In this document: positions 7,583-16,307 of the stretch, one piece after another
How the letters are laid out: each line of letters starts with the position of its first letter
Numbering within the stretch: position 1 is the first letter of the stretch
Source of the DNA: an uncultured Eggerthellaceae bacterium
GTDB lineage: Bacteria > Actinomycetota > Coriobacteriia > Coriobacteriales > Eggerthellaceae
DNA: 34,100 nt
NCBI GenBank assembly: GCA_934670115.1
Contig: CAKUOV010000027.1
Span: 1-34,100, forward strand
Reading direction: 5' to 3'
Position numbers and translations under genes: made by a program
The notes under the pieces: model-generated
Databases searched by the model: none
What the model was told of the DNA's origin: nothing
What the model saw: the letters and a program-made list of their open reading frames with translations, nothing else

Positions 7583-8991
7583 AAGAAGCGCATAGTGAAA
7601 ACAGCACCGCCACCAGGCGCGTTCGCGGCATCAAGTGCAGCGCCCATAAGGTGGGCTGCCGTCTGAGCAACAGCAAGCCCAATACCAAACTGGCCGCCTT
7701 TGCCTTTATAGCAACGCTCGAAAACATGAGGAAGGTCTTCGCTTGCAATGCCGGGGCCATCATCCGCTACAACAACCGAAACGCCACCCTGATCTGCGAA
7801 CACGCGAACTGTAACCGCGTTTTTCGCATAACGGACCGCATTGCTCAGCAAATTGTCCATCACCTTGCTGAAAAGCTCTTCGCTGCCTTGGACGGTAACA
7901 GATTGGCTATTGGAATCGACTTGAATCGCGACCCCTGCAGCATCCGCCGCGCCGCGCGCCCGCTCAATGCATTCGCGTGTCACTGCGCACACATCAATAT
8001 CGTGCAGCTCCCGCGCCTCTTTTGTGCAATCGAGTCGAGAAAGCGTAAGCAGCCCGTCAACTGCGCTGCCCAAACGCGCGCTTTCTTCCTGAATGATACG
8101 GGCTGCCTGATCGGGAGGGTTGAAAACGCCCATCTCGATTCCTTGTGCATAACCGCCAATCGACATAAGCGGACTTCGCAGTTCATGCGAGACGTTCTGA
8201 AAAAAGCGCTTCTGCGTGTCTTCCGCATACGCAAGGCGCGCCGACATATCATTCATGGCACACCTAAGCTGCTCCAACTCGGTAACGTTCAAGTGCGGCT
8301 CAATGGGAGAAAAATCGCCTTCGCCAATGCGTCCTGCCTCTTCGCACAAGCGCTGCATAGGTCGTGTGATCCGACGCGTAGCAAACCAGAGAGCTGCAAA
8401 AGCGATGATTGCAAGCGCAAACGCAATGAAAAAGACATACATTGTTGCACGGCCGACCCATTCTCCAATGCTTGACGTGGGACAATATGTGATAACGTAC
8501 CGTAGCGGCTGGGCATTTGCGGGGGCGTTATACACGCACGCAAGATACGTGCCGGAATCGCCGGCATCAAGTACAAATGTGCCATCATCGGAGATAGCAG
8601 AAGCGTCTTGTCCCGCCAGGCGCTCAGAGAAAAGCCGGGCGAGCGGTTGAACGTTTGCCCGCTGCTGCTCATTTCGCGGATACACGACTCTCATCTGCTG
8701 AGATAGCACCAACAAACGAGCATTTCCTCCTAACTGCGAGGCAGTAACACCAGCGGAGAAAAGAAAACTCGAAGTAGATTCTCCCGTTTCGCCTTCAATA
8801 CTTGCGGATTCTTCGGCAAGATTATCTTTCAGAAGCGGCGCAATTTGCTCTTGTAACGCCGCGAGTTCTTTTTGGGCCTGCGAATATGCATACTGGTTCG
8901 CGCACTGGTAGAACACCACGCACAATAAAACCGGCAGCACCGCCAAAGCGATGGCAACAGGAATCAAAACGCGAGAAAAAACGGTACGCAT
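7579..8991 (-). CDS. Sensor histidine kinase (HAMP, HisKA, HATPase)
   Basis: A 470-residue membrane kinase. Residues 8-28 form the first membrane helix, followed by an extracytoplasmic sensor of about 150 residues without a recognised fold, a second helix around 178-202, a HAMP linker (RRITRPMQRLCEEAGRIGEG), a HisKA domain with the phospho-acceptor in NVSHELRSPL (His about 269), and a HATPase_c domain with DNLLSNAVRYAK (N box), VADDGPGI (G1) and GIGLAVAQ (G2). Its ATG overlaps the TGA of the response-regulator gene by one base (TGATG), so the pair is co-translated. The last four bases overlap the convergent DHHW gene. The signal is unknown. Confidence 0.95.
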   Translation of the reverse strand: MRTVFSRVLIPVAIALAVLPVLLCVVFYQCANQYAYSQAQKELAALQEQIAPLLKDNLAEESASIEGETGESTSSFLFSAGVTASQLGGNARLLVLSQQMRVVYPRNEQQRANVQPLARLFSERLAGQDASAISDDGTFVLDAGDSGTYLACVYNAPANAQPLRYVITYCPTSSIGEWVGRATMYVFFIAFALAIIAFAALWFATRRITRPMQRLCEEAGRIGEGDFSPIEPHLNVTELEQLRCAMNDMSARLAYAEDTQKRFFQNVSHELRSPLMSIGGYAQGIEMGVFNPPDQAARIIQEESARLGSAVDGLLTLSRLDCTKEARELHDIDVCAVTRECIERARGAADAAGVAIQVDSNSQSVTVQGSEELFSKVMDNLLSNAVRYAKNAVTVRVFADQGGVSVVVADDGPGIASEDLPHVFERCYKGKGGQFGIGLAVAQTAAHLMGAALDAANAPGGGAVFTMRFF

Positions 8992-9770
8992 CAGCGAACC
9001 TCGGATTCAGAATTGTCTGCGCCGCGCTGTGCAGACAATTTGCCGTCAAGTGAAAGACGGAATCCGTAACCCCATACCGTTTCCACATGCACGACACTAT
9101 CTGCCGCACGTAATTTACGACGCAAGCGTTTTACCAGGTCATCAGCGGCGCGCGTTTCCGCATTCCAATCAATCCCCCAGATTTTCCTGAGCAGTTCCTC
9201 GCGCGGAACCGCTTTATCTTGGTGCTCGATCAAGTACAGCAGAAAATCGAACTCTGCAGGCGTAAGCGCAAACGGCTTGCCATCCAAGAAAGCATCGCGA
9301 CGGTCGGGACACATTTCCAGCGAACCGAACGAAAATGTTTTCGGATTACTTTCGGCTTTGACGCCAGACACGGCACCTCGCTTCGAGCGTCGCAAAAGCG
9401 CACCCACGCGAGCCACCAGTTCAAGCGGCAAAAATGGCTTAACCAAATAATCATCGCTTCCCAAAGTAAGGCCCGCAATTCGGTCGTAGGGGGTATCCTT
9501 TGCGGAAACAATGATAATGGGCAGATCGGGATTCTTCTTACGCAACACACTCAACGCACTCAAGCCATCAAGACCCGGCATCATAATGTCCAGTATCACT
9601 AAGTCGGGAACACTTTTATCGTATGCATCCAAAAGCGACTGCGCATCGGCAAACGACGTTGCCTCGTAGCCGCTTTGCGAAAGAAAGGCTGTCATAAGCG
9701 TGCGAATATTCTCTTCGTCATCGGCAAGATAAATGCGCGCTTTCGTTTGCGGTTGAGCATCTATCTGCAT
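8991..9770 (-). CDS. OmpR/PhoB-family response regulator
   Basis: A 259-residue two-domain regulator. The receiver domain has the acidic pair in LADDEENI, the phosphorylation site in LVILDIMMPG (Asp61), and the conserved Lys in DDYLVKPF. The C-terminal winged helix shows LTPAEFDFLLYLIEHQDKAV, the recognition-helix region DDLVKRLRRKLR and the closing VWGYGFRL, all typical of the OmpR family. It is the partner of the overlapping histidine kinase. It is divergent from the large secreted FGE-like/esterase gene, and the intergenic region holds an 11-bp-period direct repeat that is a good candidate for its binding site; targets are otherwise inferred. Confidence 0.95.
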   Translation of the reverse strand: MQIDAQPQTKARIYLADDEENIRTLMTAFLSQSGYEATSFADAQSLLDAYDKSVPDLVILDIMMPGLDGLSALSVLRKKNPDLPIIIVSAKDTPYDRIAGLTLGSDDYLVKPFLPLELVARVGALLRRSKRGAVSGVKAESNPKTFSFGSLEMCPDRRDAFLDGKPFALTPAEFDFLLYLIEHQDKAVPREELLRKIWGIDWNAETRAADDLVKRLRRKLRAADSVVHVETVWGYGFRLSLDGKLSAQRGADNSESEVR

Positions 9771-9878
9771 GTTCGTTTCTCACTTTCTCTTTAGGTGCAT
9801 CTAAAAAAGCATTTTAGTGCGCGCGATGCATTTTTCGTTCGAAAACATTTTCTGCATTGCTTCTTTGCTGCGAAAGAC

Positions 9879-9899
9879 TGCCACATATTTGCCACATGT
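9879..9899. promoter_or_regulatory. Direct repeat, candidate response-regulator box
   Basis: TGCCACATAT (9879-9888) and TGCCACATGT (9890-9899) are direct repeats with an 11-bp period, the arrangement bound by OmpR/PhoB-type dimers on one face of DNA. They lie between the divergent regulator gene and the secreted esterase-fusion gene. The assignment is inferred from arrangement and position. Confidence 0.5.
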
Positions 9900-9992
9900 T
9901 AACCGTAGAAACGCCACTGCCGTCCGAACTACAGTTAGTACCCAAATCGAACCGCCACCATCAAGCGGACCGCATCGAGAACAGGAGCAATC

Positions 9993-12044
9993 ATGAAAAA
10001 ACCTCAAGCGGCAGCAAGCATTCTTCTTGCCTCAACCCTTGCTTTTTCCGCTCGGCCTTGTTTGCCCACCACAGCGTTTGCGCAAACATCGTTCGAGCAT
10101 AGCAGCTTTATTGAGACCGAACAGCCAGAACTTACGCCTGAAACGAAAGAGCTCATCTCAAAGTACCAAAGAAACCCCACGCAGGAAAACTATTTGAATC
10201 TGCGCGCAATTGTTATTGCAAACTACGATGACGTTTTGGCGCGCAAGGAAGAAAAACTGGCCAGCCTGAAGGCGGAAACCGCAGGTAAACCCGGCGGAGA
10301 TGAGATTGTGGCCGAAATGGAAGACATTGTGCAAGACATGTACGCCACCTATTGGAATCGAATCAATAGCAGCATGCTGCGTTTTACCGATTCGCGCCTG
10401 TTGCAGTGGAAGACCAGCAACGCAGCAAACTACGATTTCATTCCCGTAATGGGAGCGGGCGAAAGCGTCTACGTGAGCCGCACGCCTGTAACGAATGAGC
10501 AGTACGCGCAATATCTGCAGGCCACCGGCGCGAAAGCGCCCGAAAATTGGCTAGACGGAAGCTATCCGGAAGGCGAAGCCGATTTGCCCGTAAACTACGT
10601 TTCCTATGCCGACGCTCAAGCTTATTGCGCATGGCTCACCCAGCAAGATGGCATCAACACGTATCGATTGCCCAACGAAAGCGAATGGGAGCTGGCAGCA
10701 GGCCATATGCCGAAAGACGCCGATTTCAACTGCGGTATCAGCGATGGCCGCATGTCTGTAACGCAGTTCGAAGGCATCACGCGCGGAGCCCACGGTGCGC
10801 TTGATTTCTGGGGCAACGTATGGGAATGGACATCTACGGCACGCAATGATGAATCAACCTTGGGCGTAAAAGGCGGCGCCTGGAATTCCGAGCGCACGGA
10901 TTGCCGCACCGAGAACCGCAAAGAAGGCCGCGACGCCACACAAGGGTACGAAGACGTAGGTTTCCGCGTGCTGCAAATTCTCAACGGAGAAGAACCTGAG
11001 CAGAAAGTTGAACTTGCAACGCTCGAAGCACCACTTGTTTCTATTGATCACGTGACCGACACCAGCATCACGCTAAGCTGGGAACCGGTAAAGGGAGCTA
11101 CCGAGTACCAACTCTTTGAATACTTTGAGGATACGGGGCTTATCGACATGCTGGGTACAACAACAGACACATCTGCAACCATGGATAACCTTGAAACGAA
11201 CAGCACACACAGTTATATCGTGCAGCCCATTTCGTATGTGGAAATCGCAGACAACGTTTCCGCAGAACACAAAATCACAGCAACATGCGGCAAGGATGTT
11301 GGCGGCAGCGAAGCAGGCGAGACAACTGGCGGAGAAGGATCCGGCGAAAGCACAGGAGAAACAACAACTGGAAAATACGAGAACATCGATCTTGAATACG
11401 GGTCGCTGAAGCTTATCAACGCTGGTGGTTTGAACTGCTGGCTCTATGCTCCCGGCCCTATAGAAAGCGATACCGTGCCATTGGTAGTGTATCTTCACGG
11501 TATTTCAGGCAAAAGCGATGATCCAAGTGACGTGCTCACAGCTGATGGTCTGGGGAAATATCTCTCGTCTGGCGAGCTGGGAAATATCGAGGCATATGTG
11601 CTGCTTCCCCAGCTTCCCGCAGATGCGAAGGATTGGGTTTCGTGCAACGACAACGTTGTGGATGCTGTATCGTTTGTGTGCGAAAACTACCCCATTGATG
11701 CCGACAACATCAGCCTGACTGGATTCAGCATGGGCGGTACGGGCACGTGGGCAATTGGCGCTATGAACACCGATCTGTTTAGTCGCATTGCTCCCTGCGC
11801 TGGTAGCGTGCGCGGGAAAAAGGAGATGCGCGATGCCTTGCGCAATACCCCTATCTGGTCTTTTGTAGGAGAAAACGATGATGTGGTAAAGCCTGATTCT
11901 TCGATTGACTTTATCAATAAGCTCTCAAGGGTTAACTCTAACGCTCACATCATTGTATTGCCAGAAGCCGACCACGTTTCCGTTGCTGAACTTGCTTACC
12001 AGGAAAACGGCAGCGATCTTCTTTCGTGGCTTATTGGCAAATAA
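9993..12044 (+). CDS. Secreted FGE-like / FN3 / esterase fusion protein
   Basis: A 683-residue exported protein; the ATG has AGGAG at the right spacing, and residues 1-31 form a signal peptide ending near AFAQ. Residues about 148-330 are a formylglycine-generating-enzyme (SUMF1-type) domain: YVSRTPVTNEQYAQYL, YRLPNESEWELAAG, ALDFWGNVWEWT and GGAWN ending in VGFRVL. By eye the two catalytic cysteines of true FGE are not both present: one aligns with Cys in RTDCRTENR, the other position is Ser. Residues about 340-430 form an FN3 domain, then a Gly/Thr/Glu linker, then an alpha/beta hydrolase (about 465-683) with a nucleophile in GFSMGGTGTW, FVGENDDVV and EADHVS as triad. This suggests a surface esterase with a carbohydrate- or substrate-binding FGE-like module. 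Divergent from a two-component system. Confidence 0.88.
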   Translation: MKKPQAAASILLASTLAFSARPCLPTTAFAQTSFEHSSFIETEQPELTPETKELISKYQRNPTQENYLNLRAIVIANYDDVLARKEEKLASLKAETAGKPGGDEIVAEMEDIVQDMYATYWNRINSSMLRFTDSRLLQWKTSNAANYDFIPVMGAGESVYVSRTPVTNEQYAQYLQATGAKAPENWLDGSYPEGEADLPVNYVSYADAQAYCAWLTQQDGINTYRLPNESEWELAAGHMPKDADFNCGISDGRMSVTQFEGITRGAHGALDFWGNVWEWTSTARNDESTLGVKGGAWNSERTDCRTENRKEGRDATQGYEDVGFRVLQILNGEEPEQKVELATLEAPLVSIDHVTDTSITLSWEPVKGATEYQLFEYFEDTGLIDMLGTTTDTSATMDNLETNSTHSYIVQPISYVEIADNVSAEHKITATCGKDVGGSEAGETTGGEGSGESTGETTTGKYENIDLEYGSLKLINAGGLNCWLYAPGPIESDTVPLVVYLHGISGKSDDPSDVLTADGLGKYLSSGELGNIEAYVLLPQLPADAKDWVSCNDNVVDAVSFVCENYPIDADNISLTGFSMGGTGTWAIGAMNTDLFSRIAPCAGSVRGKKEMRDALRNTPIWSFVGENDDVVKPDSSIDFINKLSRVNSNAHIIVLPEADHVSVAELAYQENGSDLLSWLIGK

Positions 12045-12156
12045 TAGAGGGCGACTTGTTGCCGCGTTCAATGTCAACTCCCCGTTAAATCTAGGAAACG
12101 AAACGCGCGAAAGTAGGAGCTTGGTAGGAACAATAGAACATCAATCAAGGGTGTAG

Positions 12157-12165
12157 TGCTACAAT
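12157..12165 (+). promoter_or_regulatory. Extended -10 promoter candidate
   Basis: TGcTACAAT gives an extended -10 (TG, one base, TACAAT) about 90 bases before the LRR/CAP/dockerin gene. No good -35 is seen. Transcription from here would start just before the hairpin at 12180, making that hairpin part of the leader. Confidence 0.4.
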
Positions 12166-12179
12166 CTCTCTGGTAAAAG

Positions 12180-12220
12180 GCGCAAGGTGATAGAAATTGT
12201 ATCACCTTGCGCAATTTTTT
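12180..12220 (+). terminator. Strong intrinsic terminator or leader attenuator
   Basis: A 12-bp perfect stem, GCGCAAGGTGAT (12180-12191) with ATCACCTTGCGC (12201-12212), has a 9-base loop and is followed by AATTTTTT. It fits a rho-independent terminator for the esterase-fusion gene ending at 12044, but it lies downstream of a possible promoter for the next gene. Confidence 0.85.
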
Positions 12221-12255
12221 GCAGTTTAGCTTGTTCGATGGGAGATTCAACTAGC

Positions 12256-15033
12256 ATGAAAAGAATTGTTCTACGCAAAGCGACAAGCGTCGCGCTCTCC
12301 GTGGTGCTTGCATGCGGCCTTTTGCCAGCACCGGCAGTGGCCGATACCGCCCAAGAGGCGGAGTCCGGCTACGGCAGTAGCCCTGCAGTGGGTCAAGCGG
12401 CAACGGCAGCCTCTGACGATGTTGCAGCCGCAAAAGGGGAGGACAGCTCCTCCGACAGCAATGCCGCCGAAACGGATGGCACCGTGACAGGACGTGATGA
12501 ACTGCTTGAGCCCAGTGCGGAAGCGCCCGCAAACGGTGATAGCGCCGCACCTGAGGCGGCACCCGCAAGCGAAGCACCCACCGAAAACGGTGCAAGCACG
12601 TTTGCCCTTACTAGCACCTTAAGCGATGGCGCGCAAGCAGACAACGGCTACTGCGGCACCACGGACAACGGCGGCGATGGCAAGAATATCTCCTGGACCT
12701 ACGATGGAGCGGGTACCCTAACGCTTTCGGGCACGGGCTCCACGGGTTACTATGGAGAGACTGACTCGTGGTGGGGCTTCTCGCAACCCGTTCCCGGTTG
12801 GTACTCTTACCGCTCGTCAATTACAAACATCGTGGTGGGGCAGGGCATCGAAACACTGGACTCCGCTGTTTTTGCGGGCACGTCCATCGCGTCCATCACG
12901 CTTCCTTCTTCCGTAAAACATATCGGTCAACTTGTTTTTGCAGGTTGCGATAAACTGAGAACCGTCAACCTGAACGAAGGACTTGAGTCAATTGGCGCTC
13001 AAGTCTTCAAGAATACCTGGGCGCTGCCTTCGCTCTACATTCCCTCTACGGTTAGCAGCATTGATTCCACCGTGTTTCGTGGCATCGACCTTGCCTACGT
13101 AACGATCTCGCCAAGCAATCCGTATTTCACGAAGATCGATAACGCACTGTACAACGGAGACGTGACGCGTCTCATTCGCATATCAGACCAGTTCACGGGT
13201 ACGCTCACCCTTCCCTCCACGGTAACCGCAATCGATGATTGCGCATGTGAAGCCATGACCGGCATCACGCAAGTCGTGCTTCCTGACGGTCTGAAGAGCA
13301 TCGGCGCAGGCGCGTTCAACCTGTCCGGCTTGACTTCCGTTGACATCCCTGACAGCGTGACCGAAATCGGACGCAGCGCTTTCCAGGCTTGCAAATCCAT
13401 GACGCATGCAAAACTGGGAAGCGGCTATAAGGGGTCAAGCGAAGTTGAATACAACAACATGTTTGCCTATAACCCCAACCTGACCTCGGTTGAGCTATCG
13501 GAAGGTCTTGAAATCATTGAGAACGGCATGTTCACTAACTGCGAATCGCTTACCGCAATAACCATTCCGCAATCAGTTAAAACCATAGAGACCACTGCGT
13601 TCTACGGTTCGGGCCTTACTTCCGTCACGCTGCCCGATGGCCTTACTAACATTGGCGATAGTGCGTTTTACGGCACTAAAATCTCAAGCGTGAGCATTCC
13701 CGAATCAGTGGAATCCATTGGCACGAACGCTTTCCCCGAAGATGTGACCATAAATGGACCATTCACTAAAATGCCTGATGGAAGCTATAAGAACAATGCT
13801 ACTTTGGTAACCATCGAGTACGATGTGACCTACTACGAGCAAGATTCTCGCTCTATGCTGTCCATGATCAATGATTTCCGCACGGGAAGCGATGCCTGGT
13901 ACAAGAACACGAGTGGCGGCAGGGTAGATGTTCCAGGGCTTTCCACGCTCTCATACGACAAGAACCTGGAGAAGATCGCTCAGATGCGCGCGGCCGAGAT
14001 TGCCGTGAACTTCGCCCACGAACGTCCCGATGGATCGGATTGCTTCACCGCAACGTACAATGGCATCAGTGCTTCAGGCGAAAACATTGCTGCAGGTTAT
14101 GGCAGCGCCTGGGATGCCTTCGTTGGCTGGCGCGAAGACAATGAAAACTATTACGGCCAGGGGCATCGCCGCAACATGCTTAACAGCAGCTTTACTTCGG
14201 TTGGCATCGGCCATATAACATTTAACGGCGTTGACTACTGGGTGCAGGAGTTCGGCACAAACACGCAAACGACTTCGGTATCCGGTTCCGGCAGCACCTA
14301 CACCGAGCCGTATCGACTCACGGTTGATTATTCGCAGTTCGCACGTTTTCCTGAGTCTTTCGAGTTCCCCGACAACCTGGGGCTGGAAACAGCTGGCGAA
14401 AGCGCACAGATTCCCTATGTAACCGCCGATAACGTGTCATTCGAAGATACCTGGCCGCGCGCATTCAGCGCTCGTATTTACCCGTACCTGGTGAACACCG
14501 ATCCTTCGCAAGTTCAGATTTCGGGCAATACGGTAACTGCCCTTGTCGATGGGCCAACGTCTCATGTTGTCGCATGCATTGGCGAGCAGATGTACCCCAT
14601 TGCGGTAAGCTCGTACGTGCTCATATATTCTGTAGGCGATGAAGAATATGCAAATGGAAAGGTGCTGGTCAGATACTTGTCCACGGTAAAAGACGGCACC
14701 GTACCCACTTTGTTCGGACAACCCCTTGTCATGACGGATTGGTGCTACGAAACGCTTGTTGATGCAAATGATGCCGGGCAGATAGTCGACGCATCGTTCT
14801 CAAGCACAACAGCCACACGAAACGACCCCGTTATGCCACGCCGCGGCGACGTGAATGCGAACGGTCGCGTTAACGTTGTAGACGCGCAGCTTGCATACGA
14901 CATTGCCTGCAACCGATTCACTGATTACTCCAAAATTTCGATGGGCGGCTGGCTTGCAGCAAACTTCAACAATGACTTTATGCTTGACGCAAGCGACGCC
15001 TTCGCCATTCAAAGGAACTACCTGCGCTCATAG
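12256..15033 (+). CDS. Secreted LRR (BspA-type) + CAP + dockerin protein
   Basis: A 925-residue exported protein. The ATG at 12256 is chosen because it opens a clear signal peptide (MKRIVLRKATSVALSVVLAC, cleaved near AVADT); an in-frame GTG at 12187 lies inside the terminator stem. Residues 30-130 are Ala/Glu/Ser-rich. Residues about 190-500 are tandem BspA-type LRR_5 repeats (such as SITLPSSVKHIG and LTSVDIPDSVTEIG). Residues about 530-670 form a CAP/SCP domain with NFAHERPDG, SGENIAAGY and GHRRNMLN. The last 65 residues resemble a type I dockerin: GDVNANGRVNVVDAQLAYD and NFNNDFMLDASDAFAIQ, two calcium-binding F-hand motifs. It is probably a surface-displayed or complex-bound adhesin-like protein; the cohesin partner is not in this window. 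Confidence 0.9.
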   Translation: MKRIVLRKATSVALSVVLACGLLPAPAVADTAQEAESGYGSSPAVGQAATAASDDVAAAKGEDSSSDSNAAETDGTVTGRDELLEPSAEAPANGDSAAPEAAPASEAPTENGASTFALTSTLSDGAQADNGYCGTTDNGGDGKNISWTYDGAGTLTLSGTGSTGYYGETDSWWGFSQPVPGWYSYRSSITNIVVGQGIETLDSAVFAGTSIASITLPSSVKHIGQLVFAGCDKLRTVNLNEGLESIGAQVFKNTWALPSLYIPSTVSSIDSTVFRGIDLAYVTISPSNPYFTKIDNALYNGDVTRLIRISDQFTGTLTLPSTVTAIDDCACEAMTGITQVVLPDGLKSIGAGAFNLSGLTSVDIPDSVTEIGRSAFQACKSMTHAKLGSGYKGSSEVEYNNMFAYNPNLTSVELSEGLEIIENGMFTNCESLTAITIPQSVKTIETTAFYGSGLTSVTLPDGLTNIGDSAFYGTKISSVSIPESVESIGTNAFPEDVTINGPFTKMPDGSYKNNATLVTIEYDVTYYEQDSRSMLSMINDFRTGSDAWYKNTSGGRVDVPGLSTLSYDKNLEKIAQMRAAEIAVNFAHERPDGSDCFTATYNGISASGENIAAGYGSAWDAFVGWREDNENYYGQGHRRNMLNSSFTSVGIGHITFNGVDYWVQEFGTNTQTTSVSGSGSTYTEPYRLTVDYSQFARFPESFEFPDNLGLETAGESAQIPYVTADNVSFEDTWPRAFSARIYPYLVNTDPSQVQISGNTVTALVDGPTSHVVACIGEQMYPIAVSSYVLIYSVGDEEYANGKVLVRYLSTVKDGTVPTLFGQPLVMTDWCYETLVDANDAGQIVDASFSSTTATRNDPVMPRRGDVNANGRVNVVDAQLAYDIACNRFTDYSKISMGGWLAANFNNDFMLDASDAFAIQRNYLRS

Positions 15034-15070
15034 CGAAGCGGAGAACGAAACACGCTACAAAGGATTTGAG

Positions 15071-15107
15071 AGAAAAGCGAGTGCCAGCGCATTCGCTTTT
15101 CTTTTTT
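15071..15107 (+). terminator. Intrinsic terminator after dockerin gene
   Basis: AGAAAAGCGA (15071-15080) pairs perfectly with TCGCTTTTCT (15093-15102) around a 12-base loop, followed by a T-run (CTTTTTT). It lies about 40 bases after the stop codon of the LRR/CAP/dockerin gene. Confidence 0.8.
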
Positions 15108-15247
15108 GGAAAAAGCGCGCGACGGGGAGAGCAGAAAGGGAAGGAGCCATTGGTGAGCGGTATATAAGGGGCGGCTTCATGCGGGCAGCCTGGGCGAGCA
15201 GCTTAACGCGATTGGCTGGGAAGGATGGCTTCGCAATGGCGCAAGAC

Positions 15248-16078
15248 CTACCCGAGTTCCGCTACAAAGCGCTCTATCTGGTCATTCACGAATGCAGGAT
15301 TATCCACATTCGAGTTATGACCTGCACCAGGAACCCAAACAAGCGGAATGTTTTCGCCTGCCGTCCACTTCCTATTGAACGGCCGCACATCGCCCGCTTG
15401 GTCTTTTTCTCCGCACAACAACAACGCCGGACAAGGAATGTCGTAGGCTCTGTTCGCATCGATAGCATCTGCCAACATGATGTACCCATGACCGGCAAGC
15501 TCGCAGTAAGAGCGCTTATCGTATTGCTCCATCATGGCGCGCATATTCGCCCGTCCGTGCTGCGTTTGCGCCGTTCCCGCGGGTCCCCAGCGCAAAAGCA
15601 AACTCCAGGGAATGGCAAGGTACATACCCTTGGTGTGGCGCAGCGCGGCAACTTCCCATTTCGGATAATTTTTTTTCTTGAGTGGCGCCGAGTCAAGGGA
15701 AATAAAACCAGAAACGCAATCGGGGAACAGGTCCATATACGCCTGAGCAACGTATCCGCCCAATGATTGCCCAACAAGAACGGGGCGCTGAATATCCTCG
15801 GTCTGCAGAATTGCATGAAGAATACGCGCGTAATCATCCATGCTGAAATCAAGCGGGTAGGGGCGCGAAAGCCCGTGTGCAGGAGCATCCCAAACGAACA
15901 CGTTGCATTTGCCTGCAAAGTGGTCAATTTGCGCATCGAAGAGCGTATGATCTGCGGTAAGCCCTGGTAGGAGCACAAGCCATGACGCATTCTGCGCCGG
16001 TGCCGAGCTACAGCGGCTCGTCCAATAATGAACAATCCCTTTTCCCGTGTTGAACTCGTGCTCGACCAAATCGCGCAT
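15248..16078 (-). CDS. Alpha/beta hydrolase
   Basis: A 276-residue alpha/beta-hydrolase-fold enzyme, with no signal peptide, so cytoplasmic. Landmarks are LVLLPGLTADHTLF (oxyanion region), WDAPAHGLS, the nucleophile elbow VGQSLGGYV (Ser105), LLCGEKDQAG containing the probable acid, and the catalytic His in GAGHNSN. The start at 16078 is chosen because AAGGAG lies 7 bases upstream; the frame is open for another 54 bases but without a ribosome site. Sequence resembles the general lipase/esterase/MhpC-like class; substrate cannot be assigned. It is transcribed divergently from the DUF1648 gene. Confidence 0.88.
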   Translation of the reverse strand: MRDLVEHEFNTGKGIVHYWTSRCSSAPAQNASWLVLLPGLTADHTLFDAQIDHFAGKCNVFVWDAPAHGLSRPYPLDFSMDDYARILHAILQTEDIQRPVLVGQSLGGYVAQAYMDLFPDCVSGFISLDSAPLKKKNYPKWEVAALRHTKGMYLAIPWSLLLRWGPAGTAQTQHGRANMRAMMEQYDKRSYCELAGHGYIMLADAIDANRAYDIPCPALLLCGEKDQAGDVRPFNRKWTAGENIPLVWVPGAGHNSNVDNPAFVNDQIERFVAELG

Positions 16079-16174
16079 GCGTTTCTCCTTGAGGTCATTG
16101 CATTGTTGTTGCACTGCAAATTGTATTATCAATTATGTTACAGCCGTAATAATAAGCAACCCGCAACTTCCCGC

Positions 16175-16180
16175 TATAAT
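16175..16180 (+). promoter_or_regulatory. -10 box for DUF1648 gene
   Basis: A consensus TATAAT lies 128 bases before the DUF1648 start codon in an AT-rich divergent intergenic region. No clear -35 is seen. Confidence 0.45.
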
Positions 16181-16307
16181 TATATAGATGCACTAAAAAT
16201 GCATTGCGCCCTGCCCAGGCAACGCATGAATAAGCGCATATTCCAACAGGAGCAAGGGGAGGGACAAAGATCCGCAGAAGGCCAGAAGAAGAAAAGAGGA
16301 AGAACCC

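Noticed and set aside
7651..8475. 274-codon plus-strand frame opposite the histidine kinase
   Set aside because: Shadow of a certain kinase gene, no recognisable domain.
12187..12255. GTG start at 12187 for the LRR/CAP/dockerin gene
   Set aside because: It lies inside the stem of the terminator hairpin, and the ATG at 12256 directly opens a good signal peptide.
14891..15766. 291-codon plus-strand frame spanning a terminator
   Set aside because: It crosses the end of the dockerin gene, a T-run terminator and the antisense of a hydrolase; composition is not protein-like.
9800..16200. Similar GCACTAAAAATGC-like words near 9810 and 16190
   Set aside because: The match is short (about 9-12 bases) and AT-rich; too weak to claim a shared operator.
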